Assembly (NCBI GenBank): GCA_022823505.1
Contig: JAJEIA010000130.1
Span: 1-45,715 of the forward strand
Reading direction: 5' to 3'
From: Dehalococcoidia bacterium
GTDB lineage: Bacteria; Chloroflexota; Dehalococcoidia; Lucifugimonadales; UBA3495
DNA: 45,715 bases
Below, one piece after another: positions 31,620-40,146 of the stretch. The position numbers and the translations under genes are program-made. Below the pieces are notes generated by a model that saw only the letters and a program-made list of their open reading frames with translations, was not told the DNA's origin and did no database searches. The stretch's first letter is position 1. Each line of letters begins with the position of its first letter.

Positions 31620-33446
31620 TCACCTGGCGGCCTTGGCGTATTCCAGGTGGCCGAATACGCCGGTGATGCTGCCGAAGACGTACTCGCTCACCTCATCCGG
31701 GTTTATGACCAGGGTGGAACGGACGTTGACTATAGGGATGGAACGATAGGTATCGTAGATGTCATCGCCCATGACCCGGGCCAGGCGGTTCCGCTCGGCG
31801 GGGTCGGTCTCCACCAGCAGGCGGTCGTAGGTGTCGTCGTACAACTGGCCCTCCATGTAGAGAGCGCCGCCCGTGGGGAGACCCGACGTTTCGCTGACCC
31901 GGCCGCCGCCGGCGTAGTAGTAGATCCGGGTGTTGGCGTTGATGGGGCGGATGGTCTGGCGCACGGGGAGAATGAAGTGGGCGTCGTGCTGGTCACGGAA
32001 GGCGTCCAGCGCGCGGGCGAACTCCACCTCAACCAGCTTCACGTTGATGCCGATGTCCTCAAAGGACTGGGCCACCGTCTGCGACACCTCGATGGTTTCC
32101 GGCAGTCCGGGCAGGCTGCTCTGCCAGACCTCCAGGCTGAAACGGTTCTGGCCGTTGTCGCCGGGGAAGCCGGCCTGGTCCAGCAGTTGCTTGGCCAGTT
32201 CGGGATCATAGCCGTACTTGGCGTCGAATTCGTCCTCCCAACGGGCGTTCCAGCCCTCCAGCGACGGGTGAAAGATGGTGTTGTACATGGGCTCGCCGCG
32301 ACCCTTGAACAGCTCGTTGATGATCTGGTCCCGGTTGATGGCGCGGTTCATGGCCTGCCGCACCAGGACGCCGGTTTCGCCGGGAGCGTTCCAGGGCTCG
32401 GTGTCGGGGTTCCAGTTCACCTGGGTGACGTAGTACTGGCCGAAGGGGATGATGGTCAGGCCGACAGTGGGCAGCGGGCTTTCGATCACCTCCATGCCCT
32501 CGTCGACGGCCTGCTGGTGCAGCACCTTGGGCACGTCCACCATGTTGGCCTCACCGGTCAGCAGCATGGCCAGGCGGGTCAGGTCTTCCGGTGTGGTGCT
32601 GATGCGCAGATGCTTGAACTCGGGGTTGACGCGCCAGTGGTCGTAGGGCACCGCCTCGAACTGGGCGTATTCCTTGAGTTCACGTTCGACGAACTGGTAG
32701 GCGCCGGTGCCGGCCGGGCCGTTCTCGAACATGATGTCGCCCTCGGCGGCGTGCTGCGCGGAACTGCGCACGGCCATGCAGCCGATCTGCAGGATGCTGA
32801 AGTACCAGGACGCGACGTCCACCTGGGGCTGGGCGAGCTTCATCTTGAAGGTATAGTCGTCGATGACCTCCATGTTGCCGTTATCGATCATTTCGGTCAT
32901 GGAGTCGGCGCCCATGAACCTGCTGAGATGGGCCTTGCAGCCGGCCAGCGGGTCGGACATCTGCTGGTCGGCGGTGAGGACCACGTCCTTCACGGTGAAC
33001 TCGCCGTGTCCGAAGTGGAACTGCGCTCCCTCCTGGAGGCGGAAGGTGTACTCGCTGGCGTCGGGGCTGACCTCCCATTCTCGGGCCAACTGGGGATACA
33101 CGTCGGAAACGCCGGTTCTGGGGTCGATGGTGGTCAGGTTTTCCCACATGGGCCGGAAAACCAGGTGGCCGCTGCTGGTGGCGAGCCAGGGGTAGAAGGT
33201 GTCCTGCGGCAGGGGGGTGACCGCCAGGTGGAGCATGCTTTCGTTTTCGGCCACGGAAGGCACGTGGGTCGGCGCCGGAACCGCGGTGGACGCGGAACTG
33301 GCGGCCTCGGCGCCGACGGGGATTGGTGCGCCGACTTCCTCCGGAGGCGCGGCCGCCTGACCGCACGCCCACACCGCAAGCAGGGCCAGTGGCAGTAGGA
33401 GCAGTTGAATCGCACGTAACGGTTTAGCTTTACGATGAACGGACAT
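31620..33446 (-). CDS. Family 5 (peptide-type) substrate-binding lipoprotein, SBP1
   Basis: 608 residues. Lipobox AVWAC (Cys28), a Ser/Ala/Pro-rich tether, then an SBP_bac_5 (oligopeptide/nickel) fold: LHLAVTPLPQDTFYPWL, MWENLTTIDPRTGV, REWEVSPDASEYTFRLQEG, FTVKDVVLTADQQMSDP, DYTFKMKLAQPQVDVASWYF, LTRLAMLLTGEANMVDV and MNRAINRDQIINELFKGRGE. It collects a solute outside the membrane for an ABC importer. It is the first of four tandem paralogues (31620, 33637, 35894, 38048) with no permease or ATPase nearby. It differs from the others in the shortened tether and the SWYFSILQIGCMAV segment. Start ATG 33446 with GGAGGTG 6 nt upstream. Confidence 0.9.
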   Translation of the reverse strand: MSVHRKAKPLRAIQLLLLPLALLAVWACGQAAAPPEEVGAPIPVGAEAASSASTAVPAPTHVPSVAENESMLHLAVTPLPQDTFYPWLATSSGHLVFRPMWENLTTIDPRTGVSDVYPQLAREWEVSPDASEYTFRLQEGAQFHFGHGEFTVKDVVLTADQQMSDPLAGCKAHLSRFMGADSMTEMIDNGNMEVIDDYTFKMKLAQPQVDVASWYFSILQIGCMAVRSSAQHAAEGDIMFENGPAGTGAYQFVERELKEYAQFEAVPYDHWRVNPEFKHLRISTTPEDLTRLAMLLTGEANMVDVPKVLHQQAVDEGMEVIESPLPTVGLTIIPFGQYYVTQVNWNPDTEPWNAPGETGVLVRQAMNRAINRDQIINELFKGRGEPMYNTIFHPSLEGWNARWEDEFDAKYGYDPELAKQLLDQAGFPGDNGQNRFSLEVWQSSLPGLPETIEVSQTVAQSFEDIGINVKLVEVEFARALDAFRDQHDAHFILPVRQTIRPINANTRIYYYAGGGRVSETSGLPTGGALYMEGQLYDDTYDRLLVETDPAERNRLARVMGDDIYDTYRSIPIVNVRSTLVINPDEVSEYVFGSITGVFGHLEYAKAAR

Positions 33447-33507
33447 GGCCACACCTCCGTGGTTCGTTGTCTGATTCGCGCACCGCGCTTTCGCCAATGT
33501 TACGTAA

Positions 33508-33536
33508 ACGTTAGCAAAACCCATTTATATTGTCAA
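33508..33536 (-). promoter_or_regulatory. SBP1 promoter
   Basis: Minus strand TTGACA (33531-33536), 17 nt, TAACGT (33508-33513). The TTTACGTAAC palindrome overlaps the -10 region, a possible operator. Confidence 0.65.
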
Positions 33537-33583
33537 TAAACGTTATTACAATTCTCGATTGTGAATTATTACACAACAAAAAC

Positions 33584-33608
33584 GGGACGGATTTACGAAA
33601 TCCGTCCC
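33584..33608 (-). terminator. Intrinsic terminator of SBP2
   Basis: GGGACGGATTT and AAATCCGTCCC form a perfect 11-bp stem. On the minus strand it is followed by GTTTTTGTTGTG, a good T-tail, 28 nt after the SBP2 stop. Confidence 0.88.
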
Positions 33609-33636
33609 ACAGAGAGCCGCGAATACCGCTTTGGCG

Positions 33637-35451
33637 CTACTGGGCGCGCCTGGCGTACTCCAGGTGCCCGAACACGCCGGTCAGGCTGCCGAATTTGTAC
33701 TCCGCCACCTCCTCCGGGTTGGCTACCAGCGTCGCCCGGACGTTGACGACGGGGATGGTGCGATAGGTGTCGTAGATGTCATCGCCCATCGTCTGCACCA
33801 GTCGATGGCGTTCCTCCGGGTCGGTCTCCTTCAGGAGCTTGTGATACGTCTCGTCGTACAGCGGGCTTTCGATGTAAGCGACCCCGCCCGTGGGCAGACC
33901 GGCCGCGTTGGTTTTGCCCCCACCGGCGTAGTAATAGATCCGCGCGTTGGCATTGATCTGTCGCAGGGTCTGGCGCACCGGGAGGATGAAGTGGGCATCG
34001 TGCTGGTCGCGGAAGGCGTCCAGCGCCCGGGCGAACTCCACTTCCACCAGCTTGACGTCGATGCCGATATCCTGGAAGGATTGGGCTACCGTCTGCGCCA
34101 CCTCGATGGTTTCCGGCAGGCCGGGCAGGCTGCTCTGCCAGACCTCCATGTAGAAGCGATTCTGGCCGTTATCACCCGGGAAGCCCGCCTCGTCCAGTAA
34201 CTCTTTGGCGCGTTCCGGGTCATAGCCGTACTTCTCCTCAAACTCCTCCTCCCAGCGCGGGTTCCAGCCCTCCAGGGATTGGTGGAAAGTGGTGTTGTAC
34301 ATCGGCTCGCCGCGCCCCTTGAAAAGCTCGTTGATGATCTGCTCCCGATCAATGGCCCGGTTGAGCGCCTCACGAACCTTGTTTCCCGTTTCCCCGGGCG
34401 CGTTCCACGGCTCGGTATCAGGGTTCCAGTTCACTTGGGTAACGTAGTACTGGCCGAAAGGCAGGATGCTCAGACCCACGGACGGCAGAGGGCTTTCAAA
34501 CACCTCCATGCCCTCGTCGATGGCCTGCTGGTGCAACACCTTGGGCACGTCCACCATGTTGGCCTCGCCGGTGAGCAGCATCGCCAGGCGGGTCAGGTCC
34601 TCCGGGGATGTGGTGATCTTCAGGTGCTTGAACTCCGGATTGACGCGCCAGTGGTCGTAGGGTACTGCCTCAAACTCCGCCGTCTCCTTCAGGGTGCGGG
34701 AAACAAACTGGTAGGCGCCGGTTCCGGCCGGACCGGTCTCGAACATCGCGTCGCCTTCTTCCGCGTGCTGAGCCGAGCTGCGCACGGCGGCGCAGGGGAT
34801 CACCAGGATGTTGAACCACCAGTCCGCCACGTCCACCTGCGGCTCCGCCAGGCGCATGGTGAAGGTGTAGTCGTCGATCACGTCCATGTCACCGTTTTCG
34901 ATCATCTCGGTCATGGAGTCGGCTCCCATGAACCGGGTTATGGCCGCCCGGCAGCCGGCCAACGGGTCCGAGGTCTGCTGATCAATGGTGAGGATCACGT
35001 CCTGCACCGTGAATTCGCCCCATCCGAAATGGAAGGGAATACCCTCTTGAAGGCGGAAGGTGTACTCGCTGGCATCGGCACTGATTTCCCACTCCCGGGC
35101 CAGCTGGGGCAGGATGGTCGAAACACCGGTCTCGGGCGAGATGGTGGTGAGGTTCTCCCACATCGGCCGCATGGGCAGCTGCCCGCCGCTGGTGGCCAAC
35201 CAGGGCAGGTACGTATCCTGGGGCAGCGGCGTGACCACCAGGTGCAGGGCAGTTTCAATCTCGGCCTGCGCCGGCTCGGGTGTGGGGGCCGGCGTGGCGG
35301 TCGCACTGACCGGGGCCGACGCTGCGGCCGGCGCCGTGGCTTCTTCGACGGGCGTCGCCGAACCTCCGCACGCCACGATCGCGATCAGCGCTGCCAATAC
35401 GCCTAGAACAATAAACGACCGCCGAACGCGTTGCATATCAATTGACGTCAT
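33637..35451 (-). CDS. Family 5 substrate-binding lipoprotein, SBP2
   Basis: 604 residues. Lipobox AIVAC (Cys28), then an Ala/Pro/Thr tether (PVSATATPAPTPEP) and the same SBP_bac_5 core as its neighbours: LHLVVTPLPQDTYLPWL, REWEISADASEYTFRLQEGI, FTVQDVILTIDQQTSDP, DYTFTMRLAEPQVDVADWWF and LNRAIDREQIINELF. The distinctive part is DPLAGCRAAITRF. The start is ATG 35451 with GGAGG 8 nt upstream; the frame also runs open to 35832 but that part crosses dispersed repeats and is non-coding. Likely cargo peptide or related; unknown. Confidence 0.9.
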   Translation of the reverse strand: MTSIDMQRVRRSFIVLGVLAALIAIVACGGSATPVEEATAPAAASAPVSATATPAPTPEPAQAEIETALHLVVTPLPQDTYLPWLATSGGQLPMRPMWENLTTISPETGVSTILPQLAREWEISADASEYTFRLQEGIPFHFGWGEFTVQDVILTIDQQTSDPLAGCRAAITRFMGADSMTEMIENGDMDVIDDYTFTMRLAEPQVDVADWWFNILVIPCAAVRSSAQHAEEGDAMFETGPAGTGAYQFVSRTLKETAEFEAVPYDHWRVNPEFKHLKITTSPEDLTRLAMLLTGEANMVDVPKVLHQQAIDEGMEVFESPLPSVGLSILPFGQYYVTQVNWNPDTEPWNAPGETGNKVREALNRAIDREQIINELFKGRGEPMYNTTFHQSLEGWNPRWEEEFEEKYGYDPERAKELLDEAGFPGDNGQNRFYMEVWQSSLPGLPETIEVAQTVAQSFQDIGIDVKLVEVEFARALDAFRDQHDAHFILPVRQTLRQINANARIYYYAGGGKTNAAGLPTGGVAYIESPLYDETYHKLLKETDPEERHRLVQTMGDDIYDTYRTIPVVNVRATLVANPEEVAEYKFGSLTGVFGHLEYARRAQ

Positions 35452-35484
35452 AATTAAGCCTCCGAGGTAATGTTTATCGTTGTT

Positions 35485-35514
35485 TTCGTACCATAGCGCC
35501 AACAATTGCGTCAA
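35485..35514 (-). promoter_or_regulatory. SBP2 promoter, weaker
   Basis: Minus strand TTGACG (35509-35514), 18 nt, TACGAA (35485-35490). The spacer and the -10 are less ideal than at the sister genes. Confidence 0.4.
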
Positions 35515-35544
35515 ATGCATGGGGTCCCCGCGCGTACTCAGTTT

Positions 35545-35639
35545 GTCATCGCGAGGAGCACAGCCACGTGGCGATCTCGTTCCCGCGACGGCGTTCCTCG
35601 CCCTAACGAGATTGCCGCCGGGCTTCGCTCGCCATGACA
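35545..35639. repeat. MITE-like dispersed element, about 95 bp
   Basis: Ends GTCATCGCGAG and CTCGCCATGAC are inverted repeats (10 of 11). The body (CGTTCCCGCG, CCTAACGAGATTGCC) matches 24537-24627. No coding capacity. Confidence 0.7.
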
Positions 35640-35670
35640 TAGGACTCACGCACTTGAAATTAAAAAAACC

Positions 35671-35771
35671 GTCATTCCTGCGCAAGCAGGAATCCCTTGA
35701 CTTTATGGCGAACGAAACCGGAACACTGCCAGAGAATTCGGCCACTGCATTCCCGCTTGCGTGGGAATGAC
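35671..35771. repeat. Second MITE-like element, about 100 bp
   Basis: Begins GTCATTCCTGCGCAAGCAGG and ends GTGGGAATGAC, each end itself a hairpin (ATTCCTGC/GCAGGAAT and ATTCCCGC/GTGGGAAT). The left half recurs at 14253-14277. It lies right beside the first element, so two elements landed in the gap upstream of SBP2. Confidence 0.65.
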
Positions 35772-35834
35772 GCTTGTAAAGGCTTCCAACCGCGTAAGTC
35801 CTATGACAGTTGCAACGAAACCGGCCACGCATGA

Positions 35835-35865
35835 GTATGGGGGCGGTTGTACACCGCCCCCATAC
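35835..35865 (-). terminator. Terminator-like hairpin of SBP3
   Basis: GTATGGGGGCGGT and ACCGCCCCCATAC form a perfect 13-bp stem with a 5-nt loop, 28 nt after the SBP3 stop on the minus strand. Tail not T-rich. Confidence 0.7.
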
Positions 35866-35893
35866 ATTGAACCGTCGCAGTTTCCGGCGCGGG

Positions 35894-37738
35894 CTACTGG
35901 GCGCGCTTGGCGTACTCCAGGTGGCCGAAGACGCCGGTCAGGCTGCCGATCTTGTACTCCGCCACCTCTTCCGGGTTCACCACCAGCGTCGAACGGATGT
36001 TGACGATGGGGATGGTCCGGTAGGTGTCGTAGATGTCGTCGCCCATGGCCATGATCAGCCGGTTGCGCTCCGCGGGGTCGGTCTCGATGAGAAGCTGCTC
36101 GTACGTATCGTCGTACAGCTGGTCCTCCATGTACAGGACGCCGCCGTTGGGCAGACCGGTCTCCGGATTGGTCTCGCCGGTGTAGTAGTAGATCCGGGCG
36201 TTGGCGTTGATCTGCCGGATGGTCTGGCGCACCGGGAGGATGAAGTGGGCGTCATGCCGATCGCGGAAGGCGTCCAGCGCCCGGGCAAACTCCACCTCCA
36301 CCAGCTTGGCGTCGATGCCGATGTCCTGGAAGGACTGGGCAACGGTCTGGGCGACCTCGATGGTCTCCGGCAGGCCGGGCAGGCTGGACTGGTAGACCTC
36401 CATGGCGAAGCGGTTCTGGCCGTTGTCGCCGGGGAAGCCGGCCTCGTCCAGCAACTCCTTGGAGCGTTCCGGATCGTAGCCGTAATGCTGGTCGAACTCC
36501 TCGGACCAGCGGGGGTTCCAGCCTTCCAGCGAGTCGTGGAAGATGGTGTTGTACATGGGCTCGCCCCGGCCCTTGAACAGCTCGTTGATGATCTGCTCAC
36601 GGTTGATGGCCCGGTTCAGCGCCTCGCGTACCAGGACGCCGGTCTCGCCGGGAGCGTTCCACGGCTCGGTTTCGGGGTTCCAGTTCACCTGGCTCTTGTA
36701 GTATTGCCCCAGGGGCAGGATGGTCAGGCCCACGGAAGGCAGCGGGCTCTCGAAGACCTCCATCCCTTCGTCAATGGCCTGCTGGTGCAGCACCTTGGGG
36801 ATGTCGACCATGTTGGCCTCGCCGGTGAGCAGCATGGCCAGGCGGGTCAGGTCCTCGGGCGCGGTGGTGATCCGCATCCGCTTGAACTCGGGGTTCACGC
36901 GCCAGTGGTCGTAGGGCACGGCTTCGTACTCGGTGTATTCCTTCAGCTCGCGGTTGACGAACTGGTAGGCGCCGGTCCCCGAGGGTGCGGTCTCGAACAT
37001 CGCGTCGCCCTCGGCCTCGTAATGAGCGGAGCTGCGGACGGCGGCGCAAGGCACTACCAGGATGTTGAACCACCAGTCGGCGACGTCCACCTGCGGCTGT
37101 GCCAGGTTCATTTTGAAGGTGTAGTCGTCGATGATCTCGGCGGCGCCGGAGTCGATCATCTCGGTCATGGAGTCGGTGCCCATGAACCGCTTGAGAGGGG
37201 CCTTGCAGCCGGCCAGCGGGTCGGACATCTGCTGGTCAATGGTGAGCACGACGTCCTTGACGGTGAACTCACCGTAGCCGTTGTGCATCTGGACGCCTTC
37301 CTGTAGATAGAAGGTGTACTCGGAGGCGTCGGGGCTGACGTCCCATTCCCGGGCCAACTGGGGGAGGATGGTGGAGACGCCGGTGTCGGGGGAGATGGTC
37401 GTCAGGTTCTCCCACATGGGGCGGAAGGGCAGGTGTCCGCTGCTGGTGGCCAGCCAGGGGAAGAACGTGTCCTGGGGCAGCGGAGTCACCGCCAGGTGCA
37501 GATAGCTATCTTCGTCGGCCATGGCCGGCATGGCGGTGGGCTCGGGAGCGGCGGTGGCCGCGGCCTGAGCCGGGGCCGCCGGAGCCGCGGTTGCAGCCGG
37601 AGCGGCGGTTTGAGCCTCCTCGGGAGCGGAGCCGCCGCAGGCCCAGATGGCCGCCAGGGATAACAGCAGCACCAGGGCGACCGCGATCTGCGACAAACGA
37701 GCCGAGCGCGGCAAGCGAGCCGGACGATAAATTGCCAT
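35894..37738 (-). CDS. Family 5 substrate-binding lipoprotein, SBP3
   Basis: 614 residues. Lipobox AIWAC (Cys34), a long Ala/Pro tether (APAATAAPAAPAQAAATAAP), then the common core: LHLAVTPLPQDTFFPWL, REWDVSPDASEYTFYLQEGV, FTVKDVVLTIDQQMSDP, DYTFKMNLAQPQVDVADWWF and LNRAINREQIINELF. The closest relative is SBP4 (shared tether, AATAAPEPTAMPAMADE). Start ATG 37738, 37739-37800 leader, promoter at 37806-37834. Expected to bind a peptide-like solute. Confidence 0.9.
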   Translation of the reverse strand: MAIYRPARLPRSARLSQIAVALVLLLSLAAIWACGGSAPEEAQTAAPAATAAPAAPAQAAATAAPEPTAMPAMADEDSYLHLAVTPLPQDTFFPWLATSSGHLPFRPMWENLTTISPDTGVSTILPQLAREWDVSPDASEYTFYLQEGVQMHNGYGEFTVKDVVLTIDQQMSDPLAGCKAPLKRFMGTDSMTEMIDSGAAEIIDDYTFKMNLAQPQVDVADWWFNILVVPCAAVRSSAHYEAEGDAMFETAPSGTGAYQFVNRELKEYTEYEAVPYDHWRVNPEFKRMRITTAPEDLTRLAMLLTGEANMVDIPKVLHQQAIDEGMEVFESPLPSVGLTILPLGQYYKSQVNWNPETEPWNAPGETGVLVREALNRAINREQIINELFKGRGEPMYNTIFHDSLEGWNPRWSEEFDQHYGYDPERSKELLDEAGFPGDNGQNRFAMEVYQSSLPGLPETIEVAQTVAQSFQDIGIDAKLVEVEFARALDAFRDRHDAHFILPVRQTIRQINANARIYYYTGETNPETGLPNGGVLYMEDQLYDDTYEQLLIETDPAERNRLIMAMGDDIYDTYRTIPIVNIRSTLVVNPEEVAEYKIGSLTGVFGHLEYAKRAQ

Positions 37739-37763
37739 AGGATTACCTCCTGCCGTTCGGTTT

Positions 37764-37794
37764 CAAAACACCTGTCGTACAAAGGGGTGTTTTG
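37764..37794 (-). promoter_or_regulatory. Inverted repeat in the SBP3 leader
   Basis: CAAAACACC and GGTGTTTTG are perfect 9-bp inverted arms between the predicted transcription start and the ribosome site. Could be an operator or an mRNA hairpin. Confidence 0.5.
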
Positions 37795-37805
37795 TTTCCC
37801 GCCAG

Positions 37806-37834
37806 ACAGTATCACCGGCAATTTGCGATGTCAA
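37806..37834 (-). promoter_or_regulatory. SBP3 promoter
   Basis: Minus strand TTGACA (37829-37834), 17 nt, TACTGT (37806-37811), with an upstream TGA. The -35 flank shares GCGATGTCAATTATCAA (plus strand) with SBP4, so the promoter is duplicated too. Confidence 0.7.
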
Positions 37835-37989
37835 TTATCAAATGTATAGATAATGCACTCAGCCAAACATCTTGTTACGTTTACAACAATTTTATACATT
37901 TTATATTATCCTTTCATATCAATAATACGGCTTATATTGCTGGAAATCGTTAACCATGCCCGTGAGGAGTGACCAAAACGACAACGCAA

Positions 37990-38015
37990 TGGGGCGCCGG
38001 TTTGCCGACGCCCCA
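37990..38015 (-). terminator. Terminator-like hairpin of SBP4
   Basis: TGGGGCG and CGCCCCA, with CGG/CCG inside, pair with one mismatch, 33 nt after the SBP4 stop on the minus strand. Confidence 0.6.
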
Positions 38016-38047
38016 GTATTCGCAGGCCCGGATTATGTCGCGGTCGC

Positions 38048-39895
38048 CTACTTGGCTCGCTTGGCGTACTCCAGGTGGCCGAAGACCCCGGTGAGGCTGC
38101 CGAACTTGTACTCGGCCACCTCCTCCGGGTTGGCCACCAGCGTCGAGCGTATGTTCACGACGGGGATGGTGCGGTAGGTGTCGTAAATGTCGTCGCCCAT
38201 TTTCATGATGAGCTCGTGACGTACCTGGGGATCGGTTTCCACCAGCAGCCGCTCGTAGGTATCGTCGTACAGCTGGCCTTCCATGTAGAGGACGCCGCCG
38301 GTGGGACGACCCAGCTCGGGATCAATGGGCCCGGTGTAATAGTAGATGCGCGTGTTGGCGTTGATCTGCCGGATGGTCTGGCGGGCCGGGAGGATGAAAT
38401 GCGCGTCGTGCTGGTCGCGGAAGGCGTCCAGCGCACGGGCGAACTCCACCTCCACCAGCTTGGCGTCGATGCCGATGTCCTGGAAGGACTGGGCCACCGT
38501 TTGCGCAACCTCGATGGTCTCCGGCAGGCCCGGCAGGCTGGTCTGGTAGACCTCCATGGCGAACCGGTTCTGGCCATTGTCGCCGGGGTAGCCGGCCTCA
38601 TCCAGCAGTTCCTTGGCCCGCTCCGGGTCGTAGCCGTACCTCTCCTCGAACTCCTCCACCCACCGGGGATTCCACCCCTCCAGAGACTGGTGGAAAATGG
38701 TGTTGTACATGGGCTCTCCGCGGCCCTTGAACAGCTCGTTGATGATCTGCTCACGGTTGATGGCCCGGTTCAGCGCCTCACGAACCTTGTTTCCCGTTTC
38801 TCCGGGAGCGTTCCACGGCTCGGTGTCGGGGTTCCAATTGACCTGGCTGACGTAATACTGACCCAGCGGGAAGAGGGACAGGCCCACGGAGGGCAGCGGG
38901 CTCTCGAAGACCTCCATACCCTCGTCGATGGCCTGCTGGTGCAGCACCTTGGGCACGTCCACCATGTTGGCCTCGCCGGTGAGCAGCATGGCCAGGCGGG
39001 TCAGGTCCTCGGGCGTGGTGCTGATCCGCAGGCGCTGGAACTCAGGATTGACGCGCCAGTGGTCGTAGGGCACGGCCTCGTACTCGGTGTACTCCTTCAG
39101 CTCGCGGTTCACGAACTGGAAGGCGCCGGTGCCGGCCGGGCCGGTTTCGAACATGGCGTCGCCCTCTTCCGCATGCTGAGCCGAACTGCGCACGGCGGCG
39201 CAGGGGATCACCAGGATGTTGAACCACCAGTCGGCGACGTCAACCTGGGGTTGGGCCAGGTCCATTCGGAAGGTGTAGTCGTCGATGACCTCCATCTTGC
39301 CGGCATCGACCATCTCGGTCATGGAGTCGAAGCCCATGAACCGCGAGAGGGGGCCCTTGCAGCCGGCCAGGGGGTCGGACATCTGCTGGTCGATGGTCAA
39401 GATCACATCCTTGACGGTGAACTCGCCCCAGCCGTGGTGCATCTCCACCCCTTCCTGCAAATGGAAGGTGTACTGGCTGGCGTCGGGGCTCATCTCCCAC
39501 TCCCGCGCCAACTGGGGCAGAATGGTTGAGACGCCGGTCTCGGGGGAGATGGTGGTAATGTTCTCCCACATGGGCCGGAAGACGAGCTGTCCGCTGCTGG
39601 TGGCGAGCCACGGGAAGAAGGTGTCCTGGGGCAGCGGTGTCACTGCCAGGTGTAGATAGCTCGCCTCGTCGGCCATGGCCGGCATGGCGGTGGGTTCCGG
39701 CGCCGCAGTGGCTGCCGCCTGGGCGGGCGCAGCCGGCGCTTCGGTGGCGGCGGGGGCGGCGGCCTGCTGTTCGGGTGCAGCGGTGGTCCCGCCGCAGGCC
39801 CAGACCGCGGTCAGCATCAGCGCCAGCGAGATCGCGATAGCGATTCGTGGCCATTTGGTCCCATAGCGTTTTAGCATTTGATCACCATCTGCCAT
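38048..39895 (-). CDS. Family 5 substrate-binding lipoprotein, SBP4
   Basis: 615 residues. Lipobox AVWAC (Cys34), tether very like SBP3, then LHLAVTPLPQDTFFPWL, REWEMSPDASQYTFHLQEGV, FTVKDVILTIDQQMSDP, DYTFRMDLAQPQVDVADWWF and LNRAINREQIINELF. The upstream ATG at 39895 is used; a second in-frame ATG six codons later (before LKRYGTKW) is possible. SBP3 and SBP4 are nearest in sequence and in promoter, so they are probably the last duplication. Solute unknown. Confidence 0.9.
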   Translation of the reverse strand: MADGDQMLKRYGTKWPRIAIAISLALMLTAVWACGGTTAAPEQQAAAPAATEAPAAPAQAAATAAPEPTAMPAMADEASYLHLAVTPLPQDTFFPWLATSSGQLVFRPMWENITTISPETGVSTILPQLAREWEMSPDASQYTFHLQEGVEMHHGWGEFTVKDVILTIDQQMSDPLAGCKGPLSRFMGFDSMTEMVDAGKMEVIDDYTFRMDLAQPQVDVADWWFNILVIPCAAVRSSAQHAEEGDAMFETGPAGTGAFQFVNRELKEYTEYEAVPYDHWRVNPEFQRLRISTTPEDLTRLAMLLTGEANMVDVPKVLHQQAIDEGMEVFESPLPSVGLSLFPLGQYYVSQVNWNPDTEPWNAPGETGNKVREALNRAINREQIINELFKGRGEPMYNTIFHQSLEGWNPRWVEEFEERYGYDPERAKELLDEAGYPGDNGQNRFAMEVYQTSLPGLPETIEVAQTVAQSFQDIGIDAKLVEVEFARALDAFRDQHDAHFILPARQTIRQINANTRIYYYTGPIDPELGRPTGGVLYMEGQLYDDTYERLLVETDPQVRHELIMKMGDDIYDTYRTIPVVNIRSTLVANPEEVAEYKFGSLTGVFGHLEYAKRAK

Positions 39896-39907
39896 AAATT
39901 TACGAGA

Positions 39908-39930
39908 TACTGCACAAAAATCGTGCAGTA
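39908..39930 (-). promoter_or_regulatory. Inverted repeat in the SBP4 leader
   Basis: TACTGCAC and GTGCAGTA are perfect 8-bp arms around 7 nt, placed like the SBP3 repeat but with a different sequence. A local operator or hairpin specific to each gene is suggested. Confidence 0.5.
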
Positions 39931-39946
39931 ATCCGTTTCCGGCCAG

Positions 39947-39975
39947 ACATTATCAAAGCCCAAACGCGATGTCAA
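39947..39975 (-). promoter_or_regulatory. SBP4 promoter
   Basis: Minus strand TTGACA (39970-39975), 17 nt, TAATGT (39947-39952) with an upstream TGA. The predicted transcription start is near 39940. Confidence 0.75.
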
Positions 39976-40146
39976 TTATCAATAGTCGCGATGATGGGAT
40001 CTAAGCAATATCAGGCAGACAGCGTGGTATGAGCATAAGGAACCTCAAGCAAATGAGGCTGCGATACTGAATAAATGGCCAATCGAAGCCAACCACGCAC
40101 GATTTCGTCGTGCTGGCAATGGTGACAAAAAGCCGAAGCTGCGGGG

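Noticed and set aside
31557..33398. Long plus-strand frame opposite SBP1, and similar frames opposite SBP2-SBP4 (34279-35406, 35810-37306, 38075-39529)
   Set aside because: Each mirrors a binding-protein gene with the same repeated antisense pattern; they are by-products of the codon bias of the paralogues.
35452..35832. N-terminal extension of SBP2
   Set aside because: It translates the dispersed elements at 35545-35639 and 35671-35771; the ATG at 35451 has a ribosome site and lipoprotein signal.
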